Shown: positions 1 to 8,543, counted from the stretch's first letter. The stretch is 64,000 nt of DNA from CAXBCP01 sp963977005 (GCA_963977005.1 CAXBMQ010000014.1:1-64000); one strand, 5' to 3'. The notes: generated by a model from the letters alone, not told the origin. Program-made: numbers and translations.

Positions 1-214
1 CGGCGGCGAGGGCACGGACGGCAAAGGTATCGGCGTCTCCGAAATCGCTTTCGGCAAGCTCTTCGCGGGCGAGCGCCGTATATCCGGTCTGCAATGCCGC
101 CGCGAACGGGTCGGCAGCAGGGGCGGCGCGGTCGGCCTGGAGGAGCGCGCCGGAGCATGCGGAAAGCAGCCCGGCAATGCCGCTGGCAAGAAGTGTGTTT
201 TTTATCAATGTCAT
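1..214 (-). CDS. OmpA-type outer-membrane lipoprotein, N-terminal part only
   Basis: The gene runs off the left edge of the window; about 71 codons are visible. The N-terminus is a lipoprotein signal peptide with the lipobox L-S-A-C at residues 17-20, so Cys20 is the likely lipidated residue. After it come a short Ala/Pro linker and a helical stretch reading YTALAREELAESDFGDAD, a pattern I associate with the N-terminal part of alphaproteobacterial OmpA-family lipoproteins. The C-terminal OmpA peptidoglycan-binding domain cannot be checked. An AAAGGAA ribosome site lies just upstream of the ATG. The lipoprotein call is firm; the OmpA assignment is inference from the N-terminal pattern. Confidence 0.6.
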   Translation of the reverse strand, partial: MTLIKNTLLASGIAGLLSACSGALLQADRAAPAADPFAAALQTGYTALAREELAESDFGDADTFAVRALAA

Positions 215-405
215 AGCGGGTTCCTTTCGTCTTCGGACCTGTCGGAAAGAAGGGGTTGGTCGTTTCAGATGTGCAGTAAGCAACCCGATTGGAGCGTCCC
301 CGCGGCGAAAATGTGGAAATGTCGGGGCAGGTGGGGTCTAATCGTCCCGATATGATTTGTATGACCGCAACGATTCCGATCTTTCGGAGAGCGCCGCCAA
401 ACCCC

Positions 406-423
406 TGTCTCAAATTTGAGACA
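406..423. promoter_or_regulatory. Perfect 18-bp palindrome, candidate kyn operator
   Basis: TGTCTCAAATTTGAGACA is a perfect inverted repeat that ends 2 bp before the kynU start codon. It occupies the place where a Shine-Dalgarno sequence would sit. A repressor bound here would block kynUA transcription or translation initiation. Lrp/AsnC-type regulators (KynR) control kyn genes in other proteobacteria, but no regulator gene is present in the window, so the binding protein is unknown. Confidence 0.6.
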
Positions 424-425
424 CC

Positions 426-1661
426 ATGATCACCAGTGAAACACTTTCGGCGCTCGACCGTGAGGACCCGCTGGCCCCGTTCCGCGACCAGTTCGACCTG
501 CCCGAGGGCATCATCTATCTCGACGGGAATTCGCTGGGACCGCTGCCGCGCCGGACCCTTGCCCGGCTGATCGACGTGACGCGCGAGGAGTGGGGCCAGT
601 CGCTGATCACAAGCTGGAACAAGCATGGCTGGATCGGCCTGCCGCAGCGTATCGGCGACAAGATCGCCCGCATTGTCGGCGCCGCGCCCGGCGAGGTCGT
701 CGCCGCGGATTCGACATCGGTCAACCTGTTCAAGCTGCTCGCCGCCGCCTGCGCACTGCGCCCGGACCGCAAGGTCATCCTGACCGAGGCCGGCAACTTC
801 CCGACCGACATCTACATGGCCGAGGGCCTGGTCTCGGTGCTTGGCGACGGTTACGAGGTCCGCACTGCCGATCGTGAAAACATCGCCGCCGCCATCACGG
901 ACGATGTTGCGGTCGTGATGCTGACCCATGTCGATTACCGGTCGGGCGACATGCTCGATATGGCGTCGGTGACCGCATCCGCCCACGCGGCGGGCGCGCT
1001 GATGTTGTGGGACCTCGCGCATTCGGCGGGCGCGGTGCCGGTCGACCTGAACGGCGCCGGCGCCGATTTCGCGGTCGGGTGCGGATACAAGTATCTGAAC
1101 GGCGGGCCCGGCGCGCCGGCGTTTCTGTTCGTCGCATCGCGGCACCAGGCCGCAGCGCGCCAGCCGCTGTCGGGCTGGATGGGCCACGCAGCGCCATTCG
1201 ACTTCGAGCAGCACTATCGCCCGGCGGACGGAATCGCGCGCCATCTGGCGGGCACCCCCGCCATCCTCGGGCTGGTCGCGCTAGAGGAAGGCGTGGATCT
1301 TTATCTGGAGGCCGATTCCGAAGACCTGCGCCGGAAATCCGTGCTGATGACCGAATGCTTCGCCGCGCTTGTCGCGCAGGAATGCGGCGGTCACGGCCTG
1401 ACCCTCGCAAGTCCGGCGGATGCCACCGGGCGCGGCAGCCAGGTCTGTTTCCGCCATGACGAAGGCTACGCGATCGTCCAGGCGCTGATCGCCCGCGGCG
1501 TGATCGGCGATTTCCGCACGCCCGATATCCTGCGTTTCGGTTTCGCGCCGCTGTATCTGCGCTATCAGGATCTGTGGAATGCCGTGACGCACCTTCGCCA
1601 TGTGATGGAAAATGCCGAATGGGACAGCCCCGAATTCAGAACCAAAGCCGCCGTAACATGA
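426..1661 (+). CDS. kynU: Kynureninase
   Basis: PLP-dependent cytoplasmic hydrolase that cleaves L-kynurenine to anthranilate and alanine. At 411 aa it has the usual family length. The fold-type I aminotransferase signature is clear: the N-terminal YLDGNSLGPLP (residues 31-41), the cofactor-binding Asp in WDLAHS (Asp196), and the Schiff-base Lys222 in GCGYKYLNGGPG. The start is the ATG directly after the 18-bp palindrome; no Shine-Dalgarno sequence fits, so translation may be leaderless or weakly initiated. kynA follows after 10 bp in the same direction, forming a two-gene tryptophan catabolic operon. The formamidase that links the two steps (kynB) is not in the window. Confidence 0.96.
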   Translation: MITSETLSALDREDPLAPFRDQFDLPEGIIYLDGNSLGPLPRRTLARLIDVTREEWGQSLITSWNKHGWIGLPQRIGDKIARIVGAAPGEVVAADSTSVNLFKLLAAACALRPDRKVILTEAGNFPTDIYMAEGLVSVLGDGYEVRTADRENIAAAITDDVAVVMLTHVDYRSGDMLDMASVTASAHAAGALMLWDLAHSAGAVPVDLNGAGADFAVGCGYKYLNGGPGAPAFLFVASRHQAAARQPLSGWMGHAAPFDFEQHYRPADGIARHLAGTPAILGLVALEEGVDLYLEADSEDLRRKSVLMTECFAALVAQECGGHGLTLASPADATGRGSQVCFRHDEGYAIVQALIARGVIGDFRTPDILRFGFAPLYLRYQDLWNAVTHLRHVMENAEWDSPEFRTKAAVT

Positions 1662-1671
1662 AAGTGGCACG

Positions 1672-2526
1672 ATGACCGAAGACAACACCCCGCCCGAAGC
1701 CGGACCCGAACTTCCCAGCGGCGCGCATACCGATTTCGCCGAGGACATGACCTATGGCGATTACCTGCAGCTCGATTCCATTCTGTCGGCGCAGCGCCCG
1801 GTGTCGGACAAGCATGACGAACATCTGTTCATCATCATCCATCAGACATCGGAACTTTGGATGCAGCTCATCCTCCACGAAATGCGGGCGGCCATCGCCG
1901 CGATCGAGGCGGACGACCTGCGACCCGCGTTCAAGATGCTGGCCCGGATCGGCCGCATCCAGTCGCAACTGATCCAGTCGTGGGATGTGCTGTCCACCCT
2001 GACGCCCGCGGATTACCTGACATTTCGCGACGCGCTCGGCCATTCGTCGGGGTTCCAGTCCTGCCAGTACCGCCAGATTGAGTTCCTGTTCGGTAACAAG
2101 AACCGCGCCATGCTGGAACCGCATCGCGACCGGCCCGAGCATTTCCGGATTCTGCAGGAAACCCTGGAGAGCCCGACGCTGTACGATGTCGTCCTCCGGC
2201 TGCTGGCGCGCCACGGTCTGCCGGTGCCGGACGACGTGCTGAACCGCGACGTCACGAAGCGCTATACCGCCCATGCCGGGGTGACCGAGGTGTGGCTGCA
2301 GGTCTACCGCGATACCGAAAACCACTGGACCCAGTACGAGCTCGCCGAAGAACTGGTCGATCTCGAAGACTGGTTCCAGCAATGGCGTTTCCGCCACGTG
2401 ACCACGGTAGAGCGCATCATCGGCTCGAAACGCGGCACCGGCGGCACGGCAGGCGTCGCCTACCTGCAGAAGGCGCTGGATATCCGGTTTTTTCCGGAAC
2501 TCTGGGAAGTGCGGACGGTGCTGTAA
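1672..2526 (+). CDS. kynA: Tryptophan 2,3-dioxygenase
   Basis: Heme dioxygenase that opens the indole ring of L-tryptophan to give N-formylkynurenine, the first step of the kynurenine pathway. It is 284 aa, the normal bacterial length. Family motifs include YGDYLQLDSILSAQ (28-41), the substrate-side distal His57 in HQTSELW, and the proximal heme ligand His242 in RHVTTVERIIG, followed by the GTGGTAG loop that orders over bound tryptophan. It lies 10 bp downstream of kynU and is almost certainly co-transcribed with it. Together they convert tryptophan to anthranilate once a formamidase acts. Confidence 0.97.
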   Translation: MTEDNTPPEAGPELPSGAHTDFAEDMTYGDYLQLDSILSAQRPVSDKHDEHLFIIIHQTSELWMQLILHEMRAAIAAIEADDLRPAFKMLARIGRIQSQLIQSWDVLSTLTPADYLTFRDALGHSSGFQSCQYRQIEFLFGNKNRAMLEPHRDRPEHFRILQETLESPTLYDVVLRLLARHGLPVPDDVLNRDVTKRYTAHAGVTEVWLQVYRDTENHWTQYELAEELVDLEDWFQQWRFRHVTTVERIIGSKRGTGGTAGVAYLQKALDIRFFPELWEVRTVL

Positions 2527-2696
2527 GCTTGAATTTCGGGCAAATGCGGCCCGGACAGACCACCTGACGACCGAGGTGATGGAACCGCTTGCAGTTCCCT
2601 GCCTGGCCCCGTCGTTTTGAGTTTCCCTGCGGTTCCAAATCGTCTTCCTTGAATTTCAGGAGAATAATACCTAGCTTGGACTGGTTAGGAGTTGGA

Positions 2697-3116
2697 ATGT
2701 TCAAATCCGACGCATTCAAAGTATGGGCGAAAGTACCGGCGAAAGTATCGCCTCAACGCGCACGCTTCTCGGCGATTTCGCTCAGAGCTGTTCTGTCGTT
2801 CGTTTTGGTGCTTTCGATTTTTATCGGACCTTATGCGTTCGCTTTCGAGATGCATGCCCAGGAGCATCAGGGGCACCATCATCATTCCCAATCATCTACA
2901 GACCCGCACACAGACCCGGCAGAGGATGAGCATTCCGGCGTCGGGCATGCCCTGGTGCATTGTGGCACGGGGTATTGTGCACCGACCTTTGTCGGTTTTG
3001 CTTATAACGCAACAACAGTTGCAACGCTGACGACCGCACTCAGTCTGCGGTTTGGCGATGACGCCGAACTTCCGGCGTTGTATCTGGACGCCGATCCCCC
3101 CGTCCCCCGAGTCTGA
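2697..3116 (+). CDS. Small His-rich membrane or exported protein of the copper cluster
   Basis: A 139-aa protein of unproven function. The ATG is chosen because TTAGGAG precedes it at good spacing. A single hydrophobic segment (about residues 31-48, LSFVLVLSIFIGPYAFAF) acts as signal anchor or signal peptide. A metal-ligand-rich region follows (EMHAQEHQGHHHH), then HCGTGYCAP with a C-x5-C pair, and the chain ends LDADPPVPRV. This layout resembles small DUF2946-like proteins often found beside copper genes, but I cannot confirm the family. It lies 155 bp upstream of the cupredoxin gene, at the head of the cluster. Likely role: periplasmic copper binding. Confidence 0.6.
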   Translation: MFKSDAFKVWAKVPAKVSPQRARFSAISLRAVLSFVLVLSIFIGPYAFAFEMHAQEHQGHHHHSQSSTDPHTDPAEDEHSGVGHALVHCGTGYCAPTFVGFAYNATTVATLTTALSLRFGDDAELPALYLDADPPVPRV

Positions 3117-3271
3117 ATCTTCCTATCTGACGCGCTTCCGGTAACAGCTGCGCGCCTGCCGCATTCGTAACGCGTGATGATCGGCTGTCCCTTGGGGCAG
3201 GTGGTCGCGGTGTGCGCCTGGTTTTTCGGAACAATCGAACATTCTTCAGATGAATTACGGAGATTCAGTAA

Positions 3272-3889
3272 ATGTATACGCGACTCAACTCTTCCTCGAT
3301 CCGCGGCGCACTGCTCGCAGCAGCAGCTACCTTCGCGCTTTCAACCACAGCCCTTGCAGCCGGCGAACATGGCGGTGGCCACGGTTCTGCCGGCAAAGCG
3401 ATACCCAAAATGGGCCATAGCGACGGTGGCGGCCATTCCGGTGGACATGGCAATGCGGCCGGCGAACCCGGCAAAGCCTCGGAGGCGACCCGGACGATCA
3501 CGATCGATATGACCGACAATCGCTATTCCAACGAAAAGATCACGGTGAAGGCGGGCGAGACGGTCCGTTTCGTGATCCGGAACAAGGGGGAACTGGTCCA
3601 CGAGTTCAATATCGGTACCCCCGGCATGCACAAGGCCCATCAGAAAGAAATGATGATGATGGTCGACCACGGGGTTCTTGAAGCCGACAAGATCAACCAC
3701 GACAAAATGAAAATGGATATGGGCGGCGGCAGGACGATGGAGCACAACGACCCGAACAGCGCGCTGCTGGAACCGGGGAAAAGCGCCAAAATCGTCTGGA
3801 AATTCTCCAAGGCGGGCACCTACGAGTTCGCCTGCAACGTGCCCGGTCATTACGACGCCGGCATGGTCGGAGAGCTTACCGTCAAATAA
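3272..3889 (+). CDS. Periplasmic cupredoxin-domain copper-binding protein
   Basis: A 205-aa exported protein: signal peptide with AALA-type cleavage near residue 30, a Gly/His-rich linker (31-68, GEHGGGHGSAGK and repeats), then a cupredoxin beta-barrel (about 73-205). Type-1 copper ligands can be placed at His110 (VHEFNIG), Cys188, His193 and Met198 (CNVPGHYDAGM). A Met/His-rich insertion (HKAHQKEMMMM to MKMDMGGGRTMEH, about 120-158) sits between the first His and the Cys and probably offers extra copper sites. It precedes copA and probably delivers or buffers periplasmic copper. It is larger than a simple plastocyanin-type protein because of the linker and insertion. Confidence 0.85.
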   Translation: MYTRLNSSSIRGALLAAAATFALSTTALAAGEHGGGHGSAGKAIPKMGHSDGGGHSGGHGNAAGEPGKASEATRTITIDMTDNRYSNEKITVKAGETVRFVIRNKGELVHEFNIGTPGMHKAHQKEMMMMVDHGVLEADKINHDKMKMDMGGGRTMEHNDPNSALLEPGKSAKIVWKFSKAGTYEFACNVPGHYDAGMVGELTVK

Positions 3890-3955
3890 TCGCCCGGCGC
3901 GTCGCCCCGCTTCGTCGTGGCGGCGCGCCGCCATTTTTCTATTCTGGAGACCGAG

Positions 3956-5743
3956 ATGACATTTCATATGAAATACGCAACCTGCGGCTTGCTTGCAGCC
4001 GTAATCCTAGCCACCGCCCCCGTTGCGGCGCAGGCCGGCACTTATAACCTTACTGTCGACCGCGTACAGATCGACACCGGCGACTTCGTCAAGGAAGGCA
4101 TCGGCTATAACGGCGCCTCTCCCGGCCCCGTGCTGCGCTTCAAGGAAGGCGAAGAGGTCACGATCAACGTGAAGAATAACCTGCGGGAGACGACGTCGAT
4201 CCACTGGCATGGGCTGATCCTGCCCTACCAGCAGGATGGCGTGCCGACCATCAGCTATGACGGTATCAAGGCGGGAGAGACGTTCACGTATAAATTCCCC
4301 ATCGTGCAGGCAGGTACCTACTGGTTTCACAGCCATTCCGGCTTTCAGGAACCCGACGGCGCCTATGGGGCGATCGTTATCGAATCCAAAGATCGCGAAC
4401 CGTTCCGCTACGACCGCGAATACGTCGTGCAGCTGACCGACAAGCACCGCCATTCCGGCGACCGCATCATGCGCAACCTCAAAATGATGCCCGACTATTA
4501 CAACCGCAAGCAGCGGACGGCCGGCGATTTCTTTAAGGACGTTTCCGAGAAAGGGCTAGGCGCCACGCTGTCGGACCGAAGCGACTGGGGCGACATGCGG
4601 ATGATGCCGACCGATATCGAGGACCTGCAGGGGTTTACGCCATTGATCAACGGTAAAGGGCCGAAGCAGAACTGGACCGGCATTTTCAAACCGGGTGAGC
4701 GCGTTCGGCTGCGGTTCATCAATTCGTCGGCGATGACCTATTTCGATATCCGGATTCCGGGTCTGAAGATGACGGTCGTGAATGCCGACGGCAACAATGT
4801 ACGACCGGTATCCGTGGATGAATTCCGGATCGCGGTGGCCGAAACCTATGACGTGATCGTGCGCCCGACCGAGGACCGGGCCTATACCGTGTTCGCAGAA
4901 TCGATGGGGCGATCGGCTTACGGCCGGGGCACCCTGGCGCCGCGCGCCGGAATGACGGCGGAGGTTCCCAAGTTGCGCCAGGCACCGCTGCTGACCATGG
5001 CCGATATGGGCATGGCCCATGAGGGGATGGATCACGGGCCGATGAAGGGCATGGACCATTCGCCGATGCAAAAGCCCATGGACCATTCGGCGATGCAGAA
5101 GCCGATGGACCACTCGGCGATGAAAAAGCCGATGGATCATTCGGCGATGAAGCCGGCGGAACAAGGCGCTATGAAGGGTATGGATCATTCCGCTCATGGC
5201 GGCATGGGGGGCAAGAAAACCGATGCCTTCTACGCAGCCGGCAGCGGACTCGCACCGAAAGCGGCGAATGGCGGGAAGTTCCTGTCCTATGCCGATCTGA
5301 AGGCCCAGAAGCCGCTCTACAAGCTGCGCCCGCCGACGCGGGAAATCGAAATCCGCATCACCGGCAACATGGAGCGTTATATCTGGTCGCTCAACGATGT
5401 GAAGTATGGCGACGCCGAACCGATCCGGCTCAAATACGGCGAACGCGTGCGCTTCAAGTTCGTCAACGAGACCATGATGACGCATCCGATGCATCTGCAC
5501 GGTATGTGGTCGATCCTCGATACGGGCGCGAAGAAGTGGAACCCGATCAAGCACGTGGTCAGCGTGTCGCCGGGGACCACTGTCTATATGGAGACAGAGG
5601 TGGATGCGCCCGGTCAGTGGGCGTTCCATTGCCACCTGTCCTACCACGCCGCTGCGGGCATGTTCCGCAAGGTTATCGTGGAAGGCGGGCCCGAAGCCTC
5701 GAATATGATTCCTGCCCGTGAAATCCAGAAAGCGGAGAAATGA
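3956..5743 (+). CDS. copA: Multicopper oxidase CopA/PcoA family, copper resistance
   Basis: Periplasmic multicopper oxidase that detoxifies Cu(I). The start is the ATG after TCTGGAGA, giving 595 aa; an in-frame ATG 39 bp upstream lacks a ribosome site. The signal peptide (1-27, ending AAQAG) has no twin-arginine motif, unusual for a CopA. All four copper motifs are present: HWHG (83-86), HSHSGF (125-130), HPMHLH (510-515) and HCHLSYHAAAGM (558-569), the last with the type-1 Cys559 and Met569. A Met/His-rich repeat tract lies before the third domain. The stop codon overlaps the start of copB. Confidence 0.93.
   Translation: MTFHMKYATCGLLAAVILATAPVAAQAGTYNLTVDRVQIDTGDFVKEGIGYNGASPGPVLRFKEGEEVTINVKNNLRETTSIHWHGLILPYQQDGVPTISYDGIKAGETFTYKFPIVQAGTYWFHSHSGFQEPDGAYGAIVIESKDREPFRYDREYVVQLTDKHRHSGDRIMRNLKMMPDYYNRKQRTAGDFFKDVSEKGLGATLSDRSDWGDMRMMPTDIEDLQGFTPLINGKGPKQNWTGIFKPGERVRLRFINSSAMTYFDIRIPGLKMTVVNADGNNVRPVSVDEFRIAVAETYDVIVRPTEDRAYTVFAESMGRSAYGRGTLAPRAGMTAEVPKLRQAPLLTMADMGMAHEGMDHGPMKGMDHSPMQKPMDHSAMQKPMDHSAMKKPMDHSAMKPAEQGAMKGMDHSAHGGMGGKKTDAFYAAGSGLAPKAANGGKFLSYADLKAQKPLYKLRPPTREIEIRITGNMERYIWSLNDVKYGDAEPIRLKYGERVRFKFVNETMMTHPMHLHGMWSILDTGAKKWNPIKHVVSVSPGTTVYMETEVDAPGQWAFHCHLSYHAAAGMFRKVIVEGGPEASNMIPAREIQKAEK
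5027..5199 (+). repeat. In-frame 27-bp tandem repeats coding Met/His-rich units in copA
   Basis: Near-identical 27-bp units begin at 5051, 5078, 5105 and 5132 (the last shortened to 24 bp), each coding MDHSxMxKP. Diverged copies flank them: MDHGPMKG at 5027 and MKGMDHSAH near 5178. The Met and His spacing is typical of copper-binding tracts in CopA. Unit number is likely to vary between strains because the DNA copies are so similar. Confidence 0.9.
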
Positions 5744-6465
5744 TTATGCGTATCAAGTCATTTCTGGCAGCCGGCGCCGTTGTCGCGGCGCTTGCCGCCA
5801 CGCCTGCTGCCGCTCAGGAAACAAACCTGGTCTATTACGGTATTCAGCTTGAGGAGTTGGAGCATCGCTGGGGAGATGAAAACGAGGAACTTTTTGTCTG
5901 GAACGGCGATGCGTTTGTCGGGACGGACGAACTGAAACTCAGATGGCTCAGCGAGGGTGAATACGACACAAACGAACGAAAGTTCGAGACCCTCGAAAAC
6001 CGTCTCGTTGTCCAGATGCCGGTATCGGATTTCTTCGATGTGAAAGCCGGTATCCGGGCGGATACCCCCAAGGGCAAAAGCCGGCTCTACGGCGTATTGG
6101 GGCTGACCGGGCTTGCAAAACAATGGATCGAGATAGACGCCGATCTGTTCGTCAGCGACAAGGGCGACGCGTCGGCGCGGCTCGATGCAGAATATGAGTT
6201 GCTTCTGACAAACCGGATAACCCTGACGCCATCGGCGGATCTGAACGTCGCATTTTCCGACGACCGGAAGATGGGGATCGGCAGCGGTTTTAGCTCCGCC
6301 GAAGCAGGTTTGCGGCTGAGTTACGACCTTCTTGACCGGTTGGTGTCTCCCTATATCGGAGTGGTCTGGGAGCGGAAGTTCGGGGAGACCGCCGACCTGG
6401 CCCGTGAAGAAGGAGAGGATGTAGAAGCCTGGTTCGTCGGGATAGGGATGAAGGTCCTGTTCTAG
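5740..6465 (+). CDS. copB: Copper resistance protein B (outer-membrane beta-barrel)
   Basis: A 241-aa exported protein with signal peptide MRIKSFLAAGAVVAALAATPAAAQ and the CopB/PcoB core: YYGIQLEELEHRWGDENEELFVWNGDAFVGTDELKLRWLSEGEYD, followed by alternating beta strands ending in an aromatic-rich C-terminus (WFVGIGMKVLF) typical of an outer-membrane barrel. It lacks the long Met/His-rich N-terminal region of many CopB proteins. The ATG overlaps the copA stop (ATGA); a second ATG at 5746 is possible. Translationally coupled to copA; probably handles copper at the outer membrane. Confidence 0.88.
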   Translation: MIMRIKSFLAAGAVVAALAATPAAAQETNLVYYGIQLEELEHRWGDENEELFVWNGDAFVGTDELKLRWLSEGEYDTNERKFETLENRLVVQMPVSDFFDVKAGIRADTPKGKSRLYGVLGLTGLAKQWIEIDADLFVSDKGDASARLDAEYELLLTNRITLTPSADLNVAFSDDRKMGIGSGFSSAEAGLRLSYDLLDRLVSPYIGVVWERKFGETADLAREEGEDVEAWFVGIGMKVLF

Positions 6466-6501
6466 GCGAGTCCGGATCGAAATACCTGACTTCGACGACG
6501 T

Positions 6502-6531
6502 CGCCCGCCCGGATTTCGATTCGGGCGGGCG
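6502..6531 (+). terminator. Strong GC hairpin after copB
   Basis: CGCCCGCCCG and CGGGCGGGCG form a perfect 10-bp stem around a 10-nt loop, 37 bp after the copB stop. There is no clear U-run, so it may act as a pause or mRNA-stabilising hairpin or partial terminator between the copper genes and the downstream GNAT-cyclase pair. Confidence 0.5.
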
Positions 6532-6564
6532 ATCTCCGCCAAACAACAAAGATGGACAAATTCA

Positions 6565-7104
6565 ATGTCGAATACGCCTCCAAAGACCGAAGGAGCGCCT
6601 CGTCCGACTATCCGCGCTGCGTTGGACTCGGATGCTGCGCCGTTGGCGTCGCTCATATCCCGCCTTTCGCGAGATGAACCTTATCTGGTTGTCAGCGGCG
6701 TAGACCCGGTGACCGGTGTATCGCTCGTCAGCAACGGCGTCTCCGCAGATGAACAGCGGTTCTCTCCTGAAATATTCGTTGCGGAACTTGATGGAAGGCT
6801 TGTCGGGATCGCGATTTGCCGACCCCACCCGGGGCCGGAGCGCGACACTATTATTCAACTGGATATGGGTGTCGATGCAGCCTTTCGGCGCCGCGGCGTG
6901 GGCACCGCACTGATCTGTCATGTGGTGGGATGGGCCCGGAAACCCCGCGTCCACCGAATACAGCTGGCCGTTGTGGCCGAAAACGTTGCGGCGCGCTCAC
7001 TCTATGAAAAAAACGGGTTCGCGCTTGAAGGGACACTCCGACAGGGCTTTCGACTCGAGGCGCAGTTCCATGATGTCCATGTCATGGCAAGGATAGTGGA
7101 TTGA
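6565..7104 (+). CDS. GNAT-family N-acetyltransferase
   Basis: A 179-aa acetyl-CoA-dependent transferase. The N-terminal part (about 13-35) reads IRAALDSDAAPLASLISRLS, and the acetyl-CoA pyrophosphate-binding motif is FRRRGVGTALICHVVGWA (about 111-128). The C-terminal NVAARSLYEKNGFALEGTLRQGF is the classic GNAT motif B. The substrate cannot be predicted; closest in style to RimI/PhnO-like or phosphinothricin-type acetyltransferases. It follows the copper genes after a hairpin, and its stop overlaps the TTG start of the cyclase gene (TTGA), so the two are probably translated together. Confidence 0.85.
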   Translation: MSNTPPKTEGAPRPTIRAALDSDAAPLASLISRLSRDEPYLVVSGVDPVTGVSLVSNGVSADEQRFSPEIFVAELDGRLVGIAICRPHPGPERDTIIQLDMGVDAAFRRRGVGTALICHVVGWARKPRVHRIQLAVVAENVAARSLYEKNGFALEGTLRQGFRLEAQFHDVHVMARIVD

Positions 7105-8432
7105 ACGATCTGGAAAAAACGTTCAAGAGCGCCGAAAGGCAGCGCGAACGTCTTGCCGCTCTTCTTCGTGTGTTTGTTTTCCTGTCATTGATGGGGGTCA
7201 CTCTCTCGCTGAGAGAGCATGGGGCGCATCATCATCCGGCGCTCTATGTGACGATCGCCTACGGTGTCCTGTCGACAGCCGGCGTCGTCCTCGCCTGGCG
7301 CCGTGTCTTCCATCCGCTGCTACCATTTGCATTTGTGACGCTGGAAGTTGTCCTCGTCGGGGTGCAGACAATCCTGATGGGCTCTGTAATGGGACAGACG
7401 CCGATGTCTCTGGTGGCGTTGCCAAGCGCCGCGGTCATCTTTGTTATTCTCGCGCATGCGGCGATGCGCTATCGCCCCTGGCTCGTGCTCTATGCCGCAG
7501 GTCTGTTCCTCGCGATTCTGGCGCTGGCCGGTCTGACGATGCCGGACCCGCATGGCGGCATGCCAACATCATCGCACAACATACAGCATGACTTTGTGCA
7601 TCATCAGATATTTCCGGCCATCATGATCGTGCTCACGGCGGCCATACTCTTTGTGACCGCCAACGGCACGAGGCAACTCCTGCAGGCTTCGATCTCCGAG
7701 CGTCTTGCCAGACACAGGTTGTCCCGCTTTTTCTCCACCGATATCGCCGACCGGCTGACGGATCATTCCAATGGGAGCGAATGGGGCGGAGCGGTGCAAC
7801 CGGTCGCCATTCTGTTCACCGATATTCGAGGGTTCAGCCCGATTGCCGAAGATCTCAGTCCCGTCGAACTGACCGACTTGTTGGGTGAATTTAGAACCCT
7901 TCTGGCGAAAACCATCCGCGACCATGGTGGCGTGGTAGATAAATTTATCGGCGACGCCGTCATGGCAGTATTCGGATTTCCCGAACACACCGCTTCATCG
8001 GCAGGGAAATGTCTGGCCTGCGCCCACGCGATGCTGGAGCGCCTGAAGGTCTGGTCCGAAGAGAGGGTGCGGACGGGTCAGCCGCCGATCGGCATCGGCG
8101 TGGGTATACATTACGGCGAAGCATTCGTTGGGGTGGTCGGTAAGGATGATCTGCTCGAATTCACGGTAATCGGCGATACCGTAAACATTGCTGAGCGCGT
8201 CGAGCGGCTTTCAAGAAACTTCAATGCGGATATCGTCGTTTCCAGCGCTTTCGCCGCAGCGGCGGCACTGGATTCACATTCGGCCGGATGGACTGTGGCA
8301 CCATACCAGACGATAGCAGGTCATAGCCGGCCGATAGATGTTCTCTATTATTCGGCGCCAGCCGAATCCATCGATCGCGGGCGGAAAGATGTCCGACCGC
8401 GGACTTTCGCACATACTGAGCCGCCGGGTTAA
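7101..8432 (+). CDS. Membrane class III adenylate cyclase with His-rich periplasmic loops
   Basis: A 443-aa protein: six predicted membrane helices (about 21-38, 48-66, 72-92, 103-121, 127-146, 171-188), a short linker, then a class III cyclase domain (about 232-400). Catalytic residues can be placed: metal-binding Asp241 (FTDIRGF) and Asp285 (KFIGDAVMAVFG), adenine-type Lys281, and Asn362/Arg366 (GDTVNIAERVERL), so cAMP is the likely product. By the positive-inside rule the two His-rich loops, HGAHHHP (40-46) and the loop holding His151, 159, 163, 167 and 168, face the periplasm. The start is TTG, with AAGGA at suitable spacing, overlapping the GNAT stop. Context and loops suggest a metal-responsive cyclase; that is inference. 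Confidence 0.88.
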   Translation: MNDLEKTFKSAERQRERLAALLRVFVFLSLMGVTLSLREHGAHHHPALYVTIAYGVLSTAGVVLAWRRVFHPLLPFAFVTLEVVLVGVQTILMGSVMGQTPMSLVALPSAAVIFVILAHAAMRYRPWLVLYAAGLFLAILALAGLTMPDPHGGMPTSSHNIQHDFVHHQIFPAIMIVLTAAILFVTANGTRQLLQASISERLARHRLSRFFSTDIADRLTDHSNGSEWGGAVQPVAILFTDIRGFSPIAEDLSPVELTDLLGEFRTLLAKTIRDHGGVVDKFIGDAVMAVFGFPEHTASSAGKCLACAHAMLERLKVWSEERVRTGQPPIGIGVGIHYGEAFVGVVGKDDLLEFTVIGDTVNIAERVERLSRNFNADIVVSSAFAAAAALDSHSAGWTVAPYQTIAGHSRPIDVLYYSAPAESIDRGRKDVRPRTFAHTEPPG

Positions 8433-8543
8433 TGCGATTGCCGACTGGGATATGCCTGCCAATCCATGGCCTTGTGCACCATCGCCCAGACCGGCACAGT
8501 TATGCCGATAGAGCGAAGCGATACCGAAACCGGAGCCAAGACC

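Noticed and set aside
5027..5199. Repeats as a CRISPR-like array
   Set aside because: Units abut without spacers and are in frame inside copA, coding a Met/His tract.
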